Shown piece by piece: positions 22,227-33,992 of a stretch of 64,000 nucleotides of DNA (the first letter of the stretch is position 1; each line of letters begins with the position of its first letter). Under the pieces are notes generated by a model. It worked only from the letters and a program-made list of their open reading frames with translations, did not search any database and was not told the DNA's origin. The translations under genes were made by a program, and so were the position numbers. Origin of the DNA: Brachypodium distachyon (lineage: Eukaryota; Streptophyta; Magnoliopsida; Poales; Poaceae); the NCBI RefSeq assembly GCF_000005505.3, contig NC_016132.3, positions 48,932,914 to 48,996,913 of the forward strand, in the 5' to 3' direction.

Positions 22227-25200
22227 ATGGATAACCTCCACGGAGAGGACGAAGCGCACACGCTCCCTCGCTTCTCGGACTTCTCATTGCCGTCCACGCC
22301 ACCGCCTGCATCGCCCTTGGCCTTGCCTGACGATCAGCAATGCCCCCTCGCAGAGCTTCAGCAGCCGCAACCGCCGCCGTGGTGTAATCCTCCTCTGAAC
22401 TGTCAGATGATGATGCTGCCGGAGATGGTGGACTGGTCGTCCCTTTTCCAGACGCCCGGTCCTGCTGCGCCATCGGAGCGGCAGGAGGAAGCCGTGCAGG
22501 CGGATCAGAACGGGGAGAACGACGGCGAGGCGAGCAGCGGGGGTAGTGGCAAGGAGAAGGCTATGGGCGGCGCTGGGAGGTCGGGGAAGAAGAAGAAGAA
22601 GAAGGTGAGCAAGCCGCGCTTCGCATTCCAGACCAGGAGCGAGAACGATATCTTGGACGACGGCTACCGGTGGAGAAAGTACGGGCAGAAGGCCGTCAAG
22701 AACAGCTCCAACCCGAGGTAATTAAGCAACTAATGTTCGGTTATCAATTATGATCCATTTCCTACGCTCATGCATCTAGATTAGCATGGTGCATGTTAGG
22801 ATTGCATACACATATCCTGCCATCCTCCTGGGTTACGTTCAAATGTACTCCTGAAGGCATGCATCTTGTAGAATTAGGGAAGGAGCTAAAGATGGAGGTT
22901 CAACGCTCCCGAACTACTGAATGCGCCATGCATGCGCATGAAATGCATTATGTAGTATCATCCGTTGTAGGTGAGTTGGGTGTGCCAATGAACCCGGATT
23001 AATTATTTTACTATTTCAGTACAAATGTTTTTTTAGAGGTGTACAATGTTTTTTAGACAGATCGCCTAGGTGCACAAAGTGGTGTTAGGATGAGAGTTGT
23101 GCTGCATCCTCGCAAGTCACGAAAATGATGTGGTCGAGGAGGCGGCCGAAGGAGGTGAGGGGGTCGAGGAGGGGGGGGGGTTGATTTTTCTACCCACATA
23201 GGTGCGTGCCTCGATTATCTGGCCGTTCGTGAATGCATCCCCGTATTGCGATCCGCGTCGATTAGGTGTCTAATGGACAGACAATATGAGTACTATCATA
23301 GATACGTAACTGTTCATGACACCACTAGACAGCGCATGTGTGGGCCCCGCGCGCTGAATGCATCGTGTGCGGCAATTCTGCTGCCCACTCTCTCTCTACA
23401 GTTGTACTACTGTACTATTCTCTTCTCTCTCTCTCCTAGCTCCGAACAGTGCACAAATAGTGTTTTGAACTCTACTCTCTCTCCTAGCATGTACTGCTCC
23501 CAACACTGTAGACAGTGTTTTGGTGTTTTGGCATTGGTTCATAGTCTTTCGATGGAGACGTACTTACCCAAGATATACTCGGCGATAAGCTCCAGCCTAA
23601 CACAGACTGCTGCTCAAAATGAGATGAATATTTGGGCTCCCGAGTAATGACACCTGTGTATTTTGGAAAGGATGGGAGGACGAAAAGTAAAGCAGTGCAC
23701 TGTTCCGTTCGAGCCTCGTGTGCGGTGGGTGTTCCTTCCCACGAGTTTTATTCCATCGACGAAAACAAATCTAATTCAACAGTCGCAATCAGAAAACCAG
23801 GGATATCCGTATAAAAAATAAACGAGCTATTTAAGAAGAGAGCGACACGAGCACAAGCATGCGTCACCTTATTAGCAGTTCTTCTAACAAAGGACAACTT
23901 AAAACCCGGGAAGGAGGAAACCCACAATTTCATCTCCCAAAAAATCTGACCACACACAGTGTGTTCCTTCCTGAGACGGCGCATTGACACGTCTCCTCCT
24001 ATCGTGGTCGTGTGACCAGGGAGGACTAGCGTATAGGACCCGCATCTGGCAACTGAACCCAGGAGGCGAATATGCAGTGTCACCCTGTCACTCACCTCGT
24101 CTATAGAACGCAGGACGTACCATCTGGTTTGTGGCTAGTTAGTGCGCAAAAGGATCCGCTAGACCGCAGAAGATCATAGGCAGCGTGGCCCATATGAACA
24201 GTACCCTGCGGGTCTATTCTCCCTCCGTGTGACGCCAGCGACTTTCGGGTAGACTGTTAAGCGGCCTGCAAAATACCATTTGTACACTAACATGGCCCGT
24301 ATCCCCATGAATACGGGCGGTCGAGATAATCGGGGTAGGCACCCATCGTAGCAGCAAGACTTTCCCCCGAGGAGGGGTAGCTGCGGTGCTCATCGGTTCG
24401 CTAGTGACGCAAAATCGCGTCGGCACGGTGACCAATATGGGTGGCATGCAACAATAGGCATTCGTGGAGGCGGCGGGTAGTCACCAGCCATGATTCTGGT
24501 CGGGAACAGGGCAGGGGAGGTTCGGGGAGGGCAAGGAGGCGGCGAACCAAACGAATCGAATGTGAAAAACCTGTTTCGGGCAGTTGGAGTTTCCCGTATA
24601 TACGCTTCTCGTTTTAGGGAATGGCTTCATTCTTGGTTCCAAATTTCAGGAAGAGGGGAGAGAAAATAGGAAGTTTCTTTAAAAAAATTAGGGGCCGAGA
24701 ACCACATACGAAACCTGCTAGAGCACTTTTTGAACTTTCCAGGGAACATTGTCATTTTTGAAGGATTGAGAATGGATATAGGGAACGTGCTAGCTAGGGA
24801 TGCTCTCACATCCCGCGATCACCTCATGCATAACCTTATCGCTCAATTTTGTTTCATCTTCCATTGTTTCATGTCTAACCTATTCTTCTAAGCTTTAGCC
24901 AACAACAACTTCTGCCTACTCACCATGACAAGTCCAACGTATATAACCTTCCATGAAACCCTTAGTCGACAAGTGTAGCTACAACGTCCCTCACGATGGG
25001 AAAATTTCATGTTACCACAAAACGACATAGACAACATGTTTGACATTTCCCTACCTTCTCATATAATTGTTGGACTTGGAGAAGCCCATACAAAGCATCA
25101 ACTAAACTATGTGTCGTTCTCTTCCCGTACATCTTCCGATCCATTGATCCCTACAATACAAAACTAATTAGTCCAAATGAAAACACGGAATTAGCATTTC

Positions 25201-26496
25201 TCCAAATTTCTCCATGAACCAAGAACTTTTGATGGGTTAGGGCCTTCAAGAATTGGAGGAGGATTGAGAGCTTTCGATCCGAGGAAAGGTGGGACTTGAG
25301 GAGCAATGGAGATATAGCTTTTGGGGGACATGAGGTGAGGATCTTGGCAAGGGAATCAAGCTACAAGCTTCAAGGAGAGAGGATTCCACCCATGGTAACG
25401 ACAGTAGTGAGGATGCTCCATTGAGAAGGATCCAACCTTACCAAGGGCCGGTAACACCCACAAAAAGGTAAGGTGGATAAGTCGATGGAAACATTGCATA
25501 ACGGAGGAGCACCACCTATCGACATCACAAGGGGCCCTGCCTTTGGTAGTTGATGAGGAATTGAGAATATTTAGAGAAGGTTGCACCGACCATCACCACA
25601 GTAGACCAACATGCCATCATAGGCCAATAGGGATGCGAGGTTTACTTGGTGAAGTACGTGATAAAGTTTTTTTTTGTCCAAACAAGCCTCACGTGGACTG
25701 GGCGACTCACAACCTCACGTGGAATAATTGACATCAGTTCAACATTGTTAATTAAGGCAAAGCCTCCAAGAAATCGTAAAAATCTACTTATATGAATAGT
25801 TGGATATCGAGGGAGGAAGAAATGGGATGAAAGGAGGCACAAGCAAGGCTGGGTAGAGCACCCGGTGATGCATATATACATCTTAAGCCATTGTGAACTT
25901 TGAGATGGTTCTAATTAAAGAGTATGTTTCCATTTAGATTGTAGCATGCGCATATGGTTGCACGTGACACATGGACATAATTGCTGCTCCCTACGATACC
26001 AAATTAAGTGCACTAGATCCACTCCCTCAAAAAAAAAATGCACTACATCCACCATAAAATGTTTCAGTAATGTTTTGATTTGGTTGGTATAATATATTAC
26101 TATGTTTTTTTATATAAGATTGGTCAAAATTTACGAATTTTGACAGTCCACAAAATATATATACGCCATATATTTTTTTGGAACAGAGTGGGTATAATAT
26201 TATTCACACACATGGTCTCGTGTGTACATTGTCACCATAAGCATCAAATAATTCGGGCACCGCCATTTTTTTCTCTGGTATACTTACCTCATCGATCTAT
26301 TACTGACCATGATCGAAGGAGCTACTACCGTTGCACCCATCCAACGTGCAACATGAAGAAGCAGGTGCAACGCCTGGCCAAGGATACCGACATCGTGGTG
26401 ACCACATACGAGGGCACGCACAACCACCCATGCGATAAGCTCATGGAGGCGCTCGGCCCCATCCTGAAGCAGCTTCAGTTTCTCTCCCGGTTCTAA
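22227..26496 (+). CDS. group IIc WRKY transcription factor (OsWRKY23-like)
   Basis: Two exons: 22227-22717 and 26319-26496 (222 aa). The N-terminal half is acidic and proline/glutamine-rich. A lysine run ([12 protein letters not shown]) precedes the WRKY domain and is a likely nuclear signal. The domain has [11 protein letters not shown], then CTHPTC and THNHP, giving a C-X4-C-X23-H-X-H zinc site, which is group IIc. The 3.6-kb intron splits an Arg codon in NPR/SYYRC, the conserved intron position of single-domain WRKY genes. The donor is GTAATT and the acceptor GAAG. It should bind W-boxes (TTGAC[C/T]) in nuclear promoters. An in-frame ATG at 22149 is only about 10 bp from the TATA box and is probably not transcribed. 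The intron is swollen by insertions, including a LINE remnant. Assignment to the WRKY23 orthologue rests on recalled rice gene order. Confidence 0.92.
23748..24095 (-). mobile_element. LINE 3' remnant (RNase H-like end) in the WRKY intron
   Basis: Read on the minus strand, the translation contains [18 protein letters not shown] followed by [11 protein letters not shown] and a short acidic tail. This is the typical C-terminus of the RNase H-like domain of plant L1-type LINEs. The upstream part is not conserved and no poly(A) tail or target duplication was found, so the copy is short and old. Confidence 0.6.
24200..26280. other. remainder of the WRKY intron
   Basis: About 2 kb of intronic sequence with no supported coding region. 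It includes a GC-rich part (24200-24560) and an AT-rich part. Possibly older transposon sequence, but no ends could be identified. Confidence 0.4.
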
Positions 26497-27404
26497 TCAT
26501 CCGCAAGCTTCTAGTACATGCATAATAACCTGGTCAAGCCACACAAATATAAATGTAATTAATACACTTGACATGCACGTATATATGTATACTAGCCGCC
26601 AAATTGACGTGGGGAAGTAAAGGAGAAGAATGTGCCTACCTCCCCACTAAGGTACAACTCCCTATGTAGCGTGTGTAAATGTAAATTCGTGTGTACTTGA
26701 GCCTTGTGACCATGTTATGTAATTGCAAACACAAACAATTACCCGCTAATTGAATTCATTGTTATTTTGAATCTCATGGTAATTTGTTACTCCATATGAT
26801 GACACCGTTACTACTTTCATGTTGTCACACAAGAATTATCTATCACGGTCCAATGAAATTTCCGTAGCATGGTGAAAAAGGCATTGCTCTAAATTGGGAT
26901 TTATAGCGTTAGATGGAAAAGGATCTAAGGGGATGAAGTGGCCTTGGACGAGCAGCAAGAGTTTAAGCCCACAACGCATATCTGAGCTATAGTCCGGACG
27001 TTTAAGGCCCATAAAGTGATCCCACTACGAACAAGCCCATAGCGTTACGCCCCTATGCCGCCATCATTCCTCCCGAGGAGCAACAGCTATGCGCCCTTCT
27101 CTTTTTTCTTCCGCGGTCACAAACTTCGCGTTGACGATGCGGTCAAAGAAAAAACTTCGCCTTCACGATTACAACTCACCTTGGAGAAAGTATCATTTAT
27201 AGTCCATATCCCGTGAGACCATGCAGCAAGAGAGGTAGACCGTTGCGGCCGCGTACTGTGTGCAACTGCATCCCGGATGTGCATAACTCAGCCGTCTCCT
27301 CCCGCCGGATAGATCCCTGCCCCAAGCCGAGCCAAATCCACCACCGTAGTCATCTCGTGAAGACTGTTGGCTTGCTTTATTTTGTTCGTACCCGTAGCGA
27401 GTAG

Positions 27405-28164
27405 TCAGGCTGGGCGTTCGCGTTTACCTGAAATTTCGGATCGGGTAATTCGGGCTTTTGAAACTTCGGGTTTCCAAAAATGTTACCCGAGTTTGGTATG
27501 AGAAAAGGATAACCCGATATTTCGGGTGCCCAAAATTTCGGGTTCGGCTAATCCCGGATTACCCAACAACAGCACAACACATGCGACGGGGGACGAGGAA
27601 CTATGGCGGGAAGACGATGGGAGATCGACTGATCGAGGATGCGAGGAGACGGAGGAGGCGGGGAGTCGTCGACCTGCCCTGTTGTCTCACAACATCGCAT
27701 CACCATACGCGCTGAACGCAATCGAGCGAAGAAGATGGAGGAGGAGGGGAGCTGTGGTGGGGTTGCATTGTCGCCGGCCTCGTTTCGCACGCAGTGGCAG
27801 CGATCCGCGAGATCGGAGTTGCGGCGGACTTTTTTCTCTGATGGGGTTGCGGCAGTTGGAGAAGCGAGAGCTGAACTGCAACCTGCATACCTGCATGTGC
27901 GCTGGATTTAGGGGAAAATGAGAGGTTTGAGTGGGCTGTCTGTTACAAATCAATGAAATGGGGCTGCAAGTGGAACTATTTATATTGGGTTGTTGCCTTG
28001 TGCTGCGGGATTTTAATTTTTGTTCGGTTTTTTCGGGTACCGCAAAGTAAATCCCGAATTTCCTATGCTAATTCGGATTTCCAAATCTGACACCCGACCT
28101 AACACCCGGTGTATAGGTCTTTGGGTTATTCGGTTTCGGGCTTCGGGTGTTTTGCCCACCCTGA
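27405..28164. mobile_element. 760-bp hAT-like non-autonomous transposon with 8-bp TSD
   Basis: Left end TCAGGCTGGGC and right end GCCCACCCTGA form an 11-bp inverted repeat with one mismatch. The 8-bp sequence GCGAGTAG flanks both sides (27397-27404 and 28165-28172), the hallmark of hAT insertion, and CAGGNTGGGC ends also fit hAT. Both subterminal regions (27415-27570 and 28020-28160) are crowded with CCCGAA/TTCGGG motifs such as ATTTCGGGT, likely transposase-binding repeats. The GC-rich middle (27590-27910) has short open frames but no transposase motif. A perfect duplication and clear ends suggest a fairly recent insertion. Confidence 0.88.
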
Positions 28165-28172
28165 GCGAGTAG

Positions 28173-29250
28173 TAAGTGCTCTGCTAGGCATGTTTGTAGT
28201 TGGGTTTGCTTCGGTATACGTTAATTTGTGTCCAAATTACCGGTGTTAGAATTTGTCATGTTCTTGTTCATGAATAATCACAAGAATCATTCTTTCTCTC
28301 AAATTTGCTGTCTGTCATGTTCATACCTAATGGGAACTGACCTCCTAGTGGCCCCCAATTCCTTCACATCGGTGGATAATAATTGGAGACGAGAACACCC
28401 GCTCGTTTAGTCCGGATTTTCTAGATTCTAACTCAAATTCCCTAGATTCCCAACCGATCCCTGCCGAGAAATCAACAAACGAACAAGCATGATGGGGAAT
28501 TATCCTGTTCATGCGCGAAGGACAAAGAGGTATGACGAATTCGTAGGACAGATAAAATTCAATATTTATTTTATGATTGCAAAAATGTATTTTAATGTGT
28601 TTGATTTGTATTTTTAATAATTCTTTATAACGTTTTGTTTTTAACATTCCATTTTTCAATGGGTTTCATACAAATATAATGTTGAATCACATACAATTAT
28701 AAACTGTCAAATGTGTAATAATCTTGGTGCTATGTATTTTCTAATAAACTAATATTTCACGTAAGGATAAAACTCATTTAGGTGGATATATTATCAAATA
28801 AGGTCTTTATAAGAGTAAATACATAGTTAAATGTTTTTGTTTGTAGAAACATCTCCATACTTACATACTTAACAAAACAACTTTTCGGTTTGCTATACTT
28901 AAGTCGCATGATTTTTATTTATGAATAAGTTGATTATTATGCAGTCGTTGGATATAAATTGTGCTTTAAGATTCGGAACGAAAGAGAAAGGAGTGGCTTA
29001 GATACTATTGACTGAGAACTTAAAAAATCAAGCACCTGAGATATGAACACACATATAGATATTTGGCATAACAAATGGAGTCAATTTCAATGAACCAAGG
29101 TTTTTGGGAGAGTCGTCTCACCGAGTCAAAGTTTTTGCTAATTTGCCCACAGAACCACACATTTTCGGTCAGACTGCCTCAACTAGCCCAAAACGCAGGT
29201 TTAAGCCCATTTGACGAAATTCCTTACAGGTGGACCTCGACTGTCAGGTG
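28173..29250. other. AT-rich interval
   Basis: Host sequence resumes after the hAT-like element and is AT-rich. No gene was supported. A segment near 29070-29230 (CTCAACTAGCCCAAAACGCA) looks like a common grass repeat but is unclassified. Confidence 0.35.
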
Positions 29251-29254
29251 GACC

Positions 29255-29575
29255 AAGGAGAGAAGAAGTATCATTTAGTAAGTTGGCCCATTATCTGCCA
29301 AGCCAAAGATCAAGGGGGGCTACGTGTAGTGGATCTTTCTATTAAAAATATTTGCTATCTAGGAAAATGGCTCTGGATGCTAGAAAATGACAATGGCCTG
29401 GCCAAATATCTCAAGAAATACACTCTCAGCTAATGTATATGGAAAATGGTCAATCTCATTTTTGGCATGGTTCGATGGTGGTTAAGGATATTTATAACAA
29501 TTTTAGTGTTGAAATATTGTTGGTAATGGCAAGAATATTAGATTCCGGGAGGATATCTGGATGGATGACTTAGAT
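29255..29575 (+). mobile_element. L1-type LINE fragment 1
   Basis: The translation includes YHLVSWPIICQAKDQGGLRV, then IKNICYLGKWLWMLEN, and further on in other frames IRFREDIWMDD. These are motifs between the reverse transcriptase and the zf-RVT region of plant LINEs. Stops and frameshifts are present. It is separate from, and more diverged than, the next fragment. Confidence 0.65.
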
Positions 29576-29789
29576 TTTAATTGTAGATATAGCAACATGT
29601 TTAACATTTTCTTAACTCGTTGCTACTATGTTGACTGAATCAGTGTTGGAAACGACATCGTAAAAAATCGAAGAAAAACACTTCATGAACGAGGAAACAT
29701 ACAAAGTTTACAGGCGAGTAACAAATTGTATGTTCGTTGAATCTCCCGCAAGGGGTTATCTCTACGATTGATAGAGCTCGCACACATTG

Positions 29790-31005
29790 TCTATGGAGTG
29801 GATCCAAAGAATCAACGTAAGCAATCGCTGGATTCATGGGACATGGTCTGCAAACCTAAAGATAAAGGTGGTCTTGGCATCCTTAATCTCAGACATCAAA
29901 ATGATGCTCTGCTTATGAAACATCTTCACAAGTTTTATAATAGAGCTGACATTCCTTGGGTAAGGCTTGTTTGGCAAACCCACTATCGTGATTCTGTACC
30001 CCACTTGGATAAGCTTTGTGGATCATTTTGGTGGAAGTATGTGATGAAGCTTTCAGAGCAATTCTTGCTGTTTGCCTCTTGTCATGTTCAGGATGGACGT
30101 TCAGTGAGCTTTTGGCTGGATCCATGGCTTGGTCAGCCTTTTTGTTTACAGTACCCGAGAGTATTTTCCTTTGTCAAGGAGTTTGACTGGTCTGTTTTTC
30201 GTGTTCATAACACTGGCTCAATGAACCAAATGCTTCACTTGCCTTTGTCGGAGGAGGCGCATGAGGAGTACCTTAATGTGATTCAGATGGGTGCTCTCCA
30301 TCCGGTTGATCATTCTTTGGCTGATTCCTGGACCTTTACATGGGGCGAGGTCTATTCTTCGAGTCGACGTTATGGGTTGAATTTTGCTCATCTTCCCTCA
30401 AGACCTTAGTTTGTCTCACTTTGGAAGAGTAGGTGCATTCCTTGAGTGAAAGTTTTGCTTGACTTTTAATGAATGATCGTCTCAATACGAGGGTTTTACT
30501 TCGATGGAGACACTGGAATGTTTCTGATGTTGATACATGCCCTCTTTGTCACTCGAGTGCTTTGGAGGATTGGAAGCATCTCTTCTTTACTTGTCAATTT
30601 AGCCAGAGATGCTGGAATTACCTTCAGATTGTGTGGCCAGCTGGAGGGAATGTGGCGGCAATTCTTCAGAGGGCTAGGAGAGATTTTGGACAGTCTTTCT
30701 TCATTGAGGTTGTGGCTCTTTGTTGTTGGCATATCTGGAAGCAGCGATATAACTGGATCTTTGAAGGAGTTCGTCCTAGCTTCAGGTCTTGGCCGCGGAA
30801 TTTTAAGGAGGATATTGCTTTGCTTCGATTTAGATTGAAGCCCGCTCTGCTTCATGTTTTTTCCACTTCGTTAGATAGCCTTGTATAGTTTATTCTTTTA
30901 GGTGAGCCTTTCTTTGACCTTTTGTAAAAAGCTTGTACATTGTACTATTTTGAATAATATATTCACTGTCGGGACCTCCCCGACAGTTTCGGGTCAAAAA
31001 AAAAA
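29790..31005 (+). mobile_element. 5'-truncated L1-type LINE fragment 2 with poly(A) tail
   Basis: One frame (to 30409) reads SWDMVCKPKDKGGLGILNLR, then WVRLVWQTHY and DGRSVSFWLDPW. After a stop and shift, a second frame (30469-30888) reads TCPLCHSSALEDWKHLFFTC, the zinc-binding zf-RVT end of plant LINE ORF2, then RRDFGQSFFIEVVALCCWHI. A short 3' region ends in a GGGACC..GGTC-type tail and ten A residues (30996-31005). The reverse transcriptase and endonuclease are missing, as is usual for 5'-truncated copies, so it cannot move. Confidence 0.8.
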
Positions 31006-31185
31006 TTGTAGTCGTAGAGGACTAATAGGAGTAAAAAAACCTTAATGAGACAAGGTTTAAAGAATAAGGAAGTAGACAAAATTTTCAAACGATTTTTTTT
31101 GTTGACAACAATTTTTTTGAAGTCACATAAATTATTAAAAAAAATCTCGTATGGGCCTAGGGTATATATATAGCTGGGACCGGGC

Positions 31186-31204
31186 GGGGGGGGGGGGGGG
31201 GGGG
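31186..31204. repeat. 19-bp poly(G) run
   Basis: Nineteen consecutive G on the plus strand, followed by GGCC-rich sequence resembling the neighbouring 464-bp element. Such a run is prone to length error in sequencing and can form G-quadruplexes. Confidence 0.8.
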
Positions 31205-31396
31205 CACGGCGTGCCCGGCCCGTGACCGTGCCTGGGCCTTGGCCTGGCCTTGGCCTTCGGCCCGCAGGCCGCATGACACGACCGTTTAATTTTATTTATT
31301 TATTTTTCATAGCTCGGAAGCCTTCTCATATTTTTTTCTGACCCATCTTTTAACCCTTCGAGCCAATCTTCCCTTCATTTTCTTCTCGCCCAATCG

Positions 31397-31860
31397 TATA
31401 GGTGGCCATCGGGCCGGCCCGGCCCGTCACTGGCCCGTCTAAGGTTAACCGGAGCCTCGCGTTAAAGGTGCCTTGCCGGGCTAGCCCGAAATCTCCTCCA
31501 GGCCCAGGCACGGTACCGAGCCCGGCAGGGCCAGGCCCGTTAAGGCCCGACGGGGCTAGTAAGCCCCCTCCTCCAAATATACAAAATAAAATAAAAAATA
31601 CATGGATGCGGGGCAAAACTGAGGAGTTAATGGGCCAAATGTAAAATTAAGCTGGATTGGACAGATTTTGTAGAGTTGGAGGGCCATATCTAAAAAAATA
31701 AAAAAAGTTTAAACGGTGTGTCGGCCCGGCCCGAGGGCCCGAGGATGAGGCCCAGGCTTGGCCCCGGCAGGGTCTCGGCCTGGCCCGGCCCGATTAATTT
31801 GGGCTAAGCCCGGTGGGCTATTGGGCTGTTTGAAATGGCCCGGCGCGATGGCCACCTATA
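31397..31860. mobile_element. 464-bp GC-rich TIR element next to the bL20 gene
   Basis: The left end TATAGGTGGCCATCGGGCCG and the right end CGCGATGGCCACCTATA form an inverted repeat. The first 15 bases (TATAGGTGGCCATCG) are perfect and GGCC-rich matches continue inward. The interior is made of GGCCCGGCCCG-type phrases at both ends around an AT-rich centre. There is no coding capacity. No clear target duplication beyond the palindromic TATA could be assigned, so the superfamily is unclear (hAT or Mutator-like possible). The right end lies about 20-170 bp from the likely bL20 transcription start. Confidence 0.75.
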
Positions 31861-32585
31861 CCTAGCCGGTGCCTCCTCCCGATCCAGCCCTAGGGGTGGA
31901 GCTGATTTATCTCTCGCTCCCTGGCCCAACCCGTCGCTCGTCTTCATGCTCGAGCGAGCGCCGCCACCCCCTACCCCCTCGCTCCGTCGCTCGTCTTACT
32001 CCTCGCGCGAGCGCCTCCACCGCAGGTATTTATATCCCCTTCAATTCTCTCGTTCCCGACCGTTTCTCCTCCCATCACCCCACGAACAGATCCAGCCCTT
32101 TACCTCCCCGTTTCATCTCCTTAATCTTCCCCAATTCGTAACTGAGGCAAAAATCAAGGTAGGGCGGCCGCCCTACCTTGCCCTACCGTGTCCTCCGCCC
32201 TTGATCCTGTTGTCATCCCTAGGCGGGGATTGTCATACCTAGGCGGGGATGTTCATGTTGAATAAATGTTCTGGGTACATGTTGTAGCACATTTATATTA
32301 CTATATGACATCATGGATTACGAGTTGCAGACCTAATAAGAGATGGAATGCATTTTGAATTATGGTGGTCGTGCAATGTTTTTGTGTGAGGTGCACATGA
32401 ATTTGATGTACCATATGCTTTTTTCCCCGAAGGGTTCTGTGTTGGACAGGGGGCTTAAGCAGTTAATTGCTTCTAGTTTCTTAATGAAAATCGTAAAGCT
32501 TTCTTCTAGTTAAGTATCTTTTGCAATTTTTGTTTCAGATTGCAGGAAAGGGGTGACAGCATCTAGTTTATTCTGTTAACTAAAA

Positions 32586-33170
32586 ATGAACAAGGGGAAG
32601 ATTTTCAAGTTGGCAAAGGGATTTAGAGGAAGAGCAAAAAATTGTATAAGGATAGCGCGGGAGAGGGTTGAGAAGGCCTTGCAATACTCCTACAGGGATA
32701 GGCGTAACAAGAAGAGAGATATGCGATCGCTATGGATTGAGCGCATCAATGCGGGTACACGACTCCATGGGGTATGCATCCGCGATTCATCACACTCAAA
32801 CTGTGAAAAGGCATGTTCAACTGTTGGTGTTTGCCAGGATTGTCTAATCACAATAGTATTTTTATTTATTAAAAAAGAATCTCAATAGTTATTTAATGCT
32901 TATGTAAAACAAAGAGATCTAGAGTACACTGCCACTAGCCTTGCAATTTTGCCGTTTATGTAGCTCTTATCTTTTATCTGATACCAGGTGAACTATGGCA
33001 ATTTCATGCATGGGTTGACGAAGGAGAATATCCAACTTAACAGGAAGGTGCTCTCGGAGCTGTCAATGCATGAGCCATACAGCTTCAAGGCACTTGTTGA
33101 TGTATCTCGCACTGCATTTCCAGGGAACAGGCCACCTGCCCAAAAAGAGGGTCTAGCGGCTATTCTGTGA
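32586..33170 (+). CDS. 50S ribosomal protein bL20, nuclear-encoded mitochondrial type
   Basis: Two exons: 32586-32771 and 32988-33170 (122 aa). The exon 1 protein starts [20 protein letters not shown] and continues with the basic [20 protein letters not shown] stretch. Exon 2 has [20 protein letters not shown] and [19 protein letters not shown]. The donor is GGG/GTATGC and the acceptor CCAG. This is full length for bL20 and matches the short plant nuclear form (Arabidopsis At1g16740 type), which assembles into the mitochondrial large ribosomal subunit and binds 23S-type rRNA through its basic N-terminal helix. There is no obvious cleavable presequence, which is also the case for that family. 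The leader (about 31880-32580) probably contains an intron (donor near 32027, acceptor TTTTGTTTCAG at 32540). Confidence 0.93.
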
Positions 33171-33888
33171 AACGATTTGTCTGTTAAATCACTGTGGTCA
33201 TGATGGTCTTGGTTTTTTTCTCCAAGTTACTAGTAGTCTATGACTGTTGTCTTTCAACTTATATCCAGGAGGTGACTCGTGTAATCTGTGGCTTACATGT
33301 ATGCAAGTCATTCCCTGTGGTTTAGCACGAAAATCTTTTGTTCATTTTGTGCCTTCCTGTTGGTCTTATGGATATAGTTCTCTATGCATCTTCGTCAATT
33401 TCAGCAATATGGATTATAAGTTCTGTAGCAATACAAATAGATTGGTGACTCTTTGTTAGTTTGTCATGGTGTCCATTGCTCTCAAATGTATATTGTCAAA
33501 GCACTTAGTTTGGAGAGATAAACAAGGAATATTGCAGGGACCTTCATTTTTAAGCAGAGTTAGAATTATGATATTCAGAATTGTTTTGAAGTGATGGATT
33601 CTTCCGGCTTGATTGCAGCAAATCCACTGTCTATTCAGAATTGTTTTGAAGTTAGTAAAAGCATCTTATATTTAGGAGCGGACCGGGTATTTATCACTCT
33701 GATTATACTTGACGTTCCACACATTGGTGTAGGCGTGTGGCAGACTACTACCACATTTTATCGATTCAGATGGGTTGCTACAGATCTGAACTCACTGTAC
33801 TTCATATGCATATTTGTGATCAACTCCAGAAATAAAGGAACAAATTTCATTTGAGGCTTTTCTGCAACTGTGATATGCATTCAGTATG

Positions 33889-33992
33889 TGTGCTCTAGCC
33901 AACAATTCCTGGCCAATCCAGGAGAGAAGCGACAATGTGCTCTGGCCAACAATTCCTGGCCTATCCAGGAGAGAAGCGACAATGTGCTCTGT
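33889..33992. repeat. 47-bp tandem duplication downstream of bL20
   Basis: TGTGCTCT[A/G]GCCAACAATTC onward repeats at 33889 and 33936, with a third start at 33983 that breaks off after TGTGCTCTG. The two full units differ at two positions, so the duplication is recent. Confidence 0.85.
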
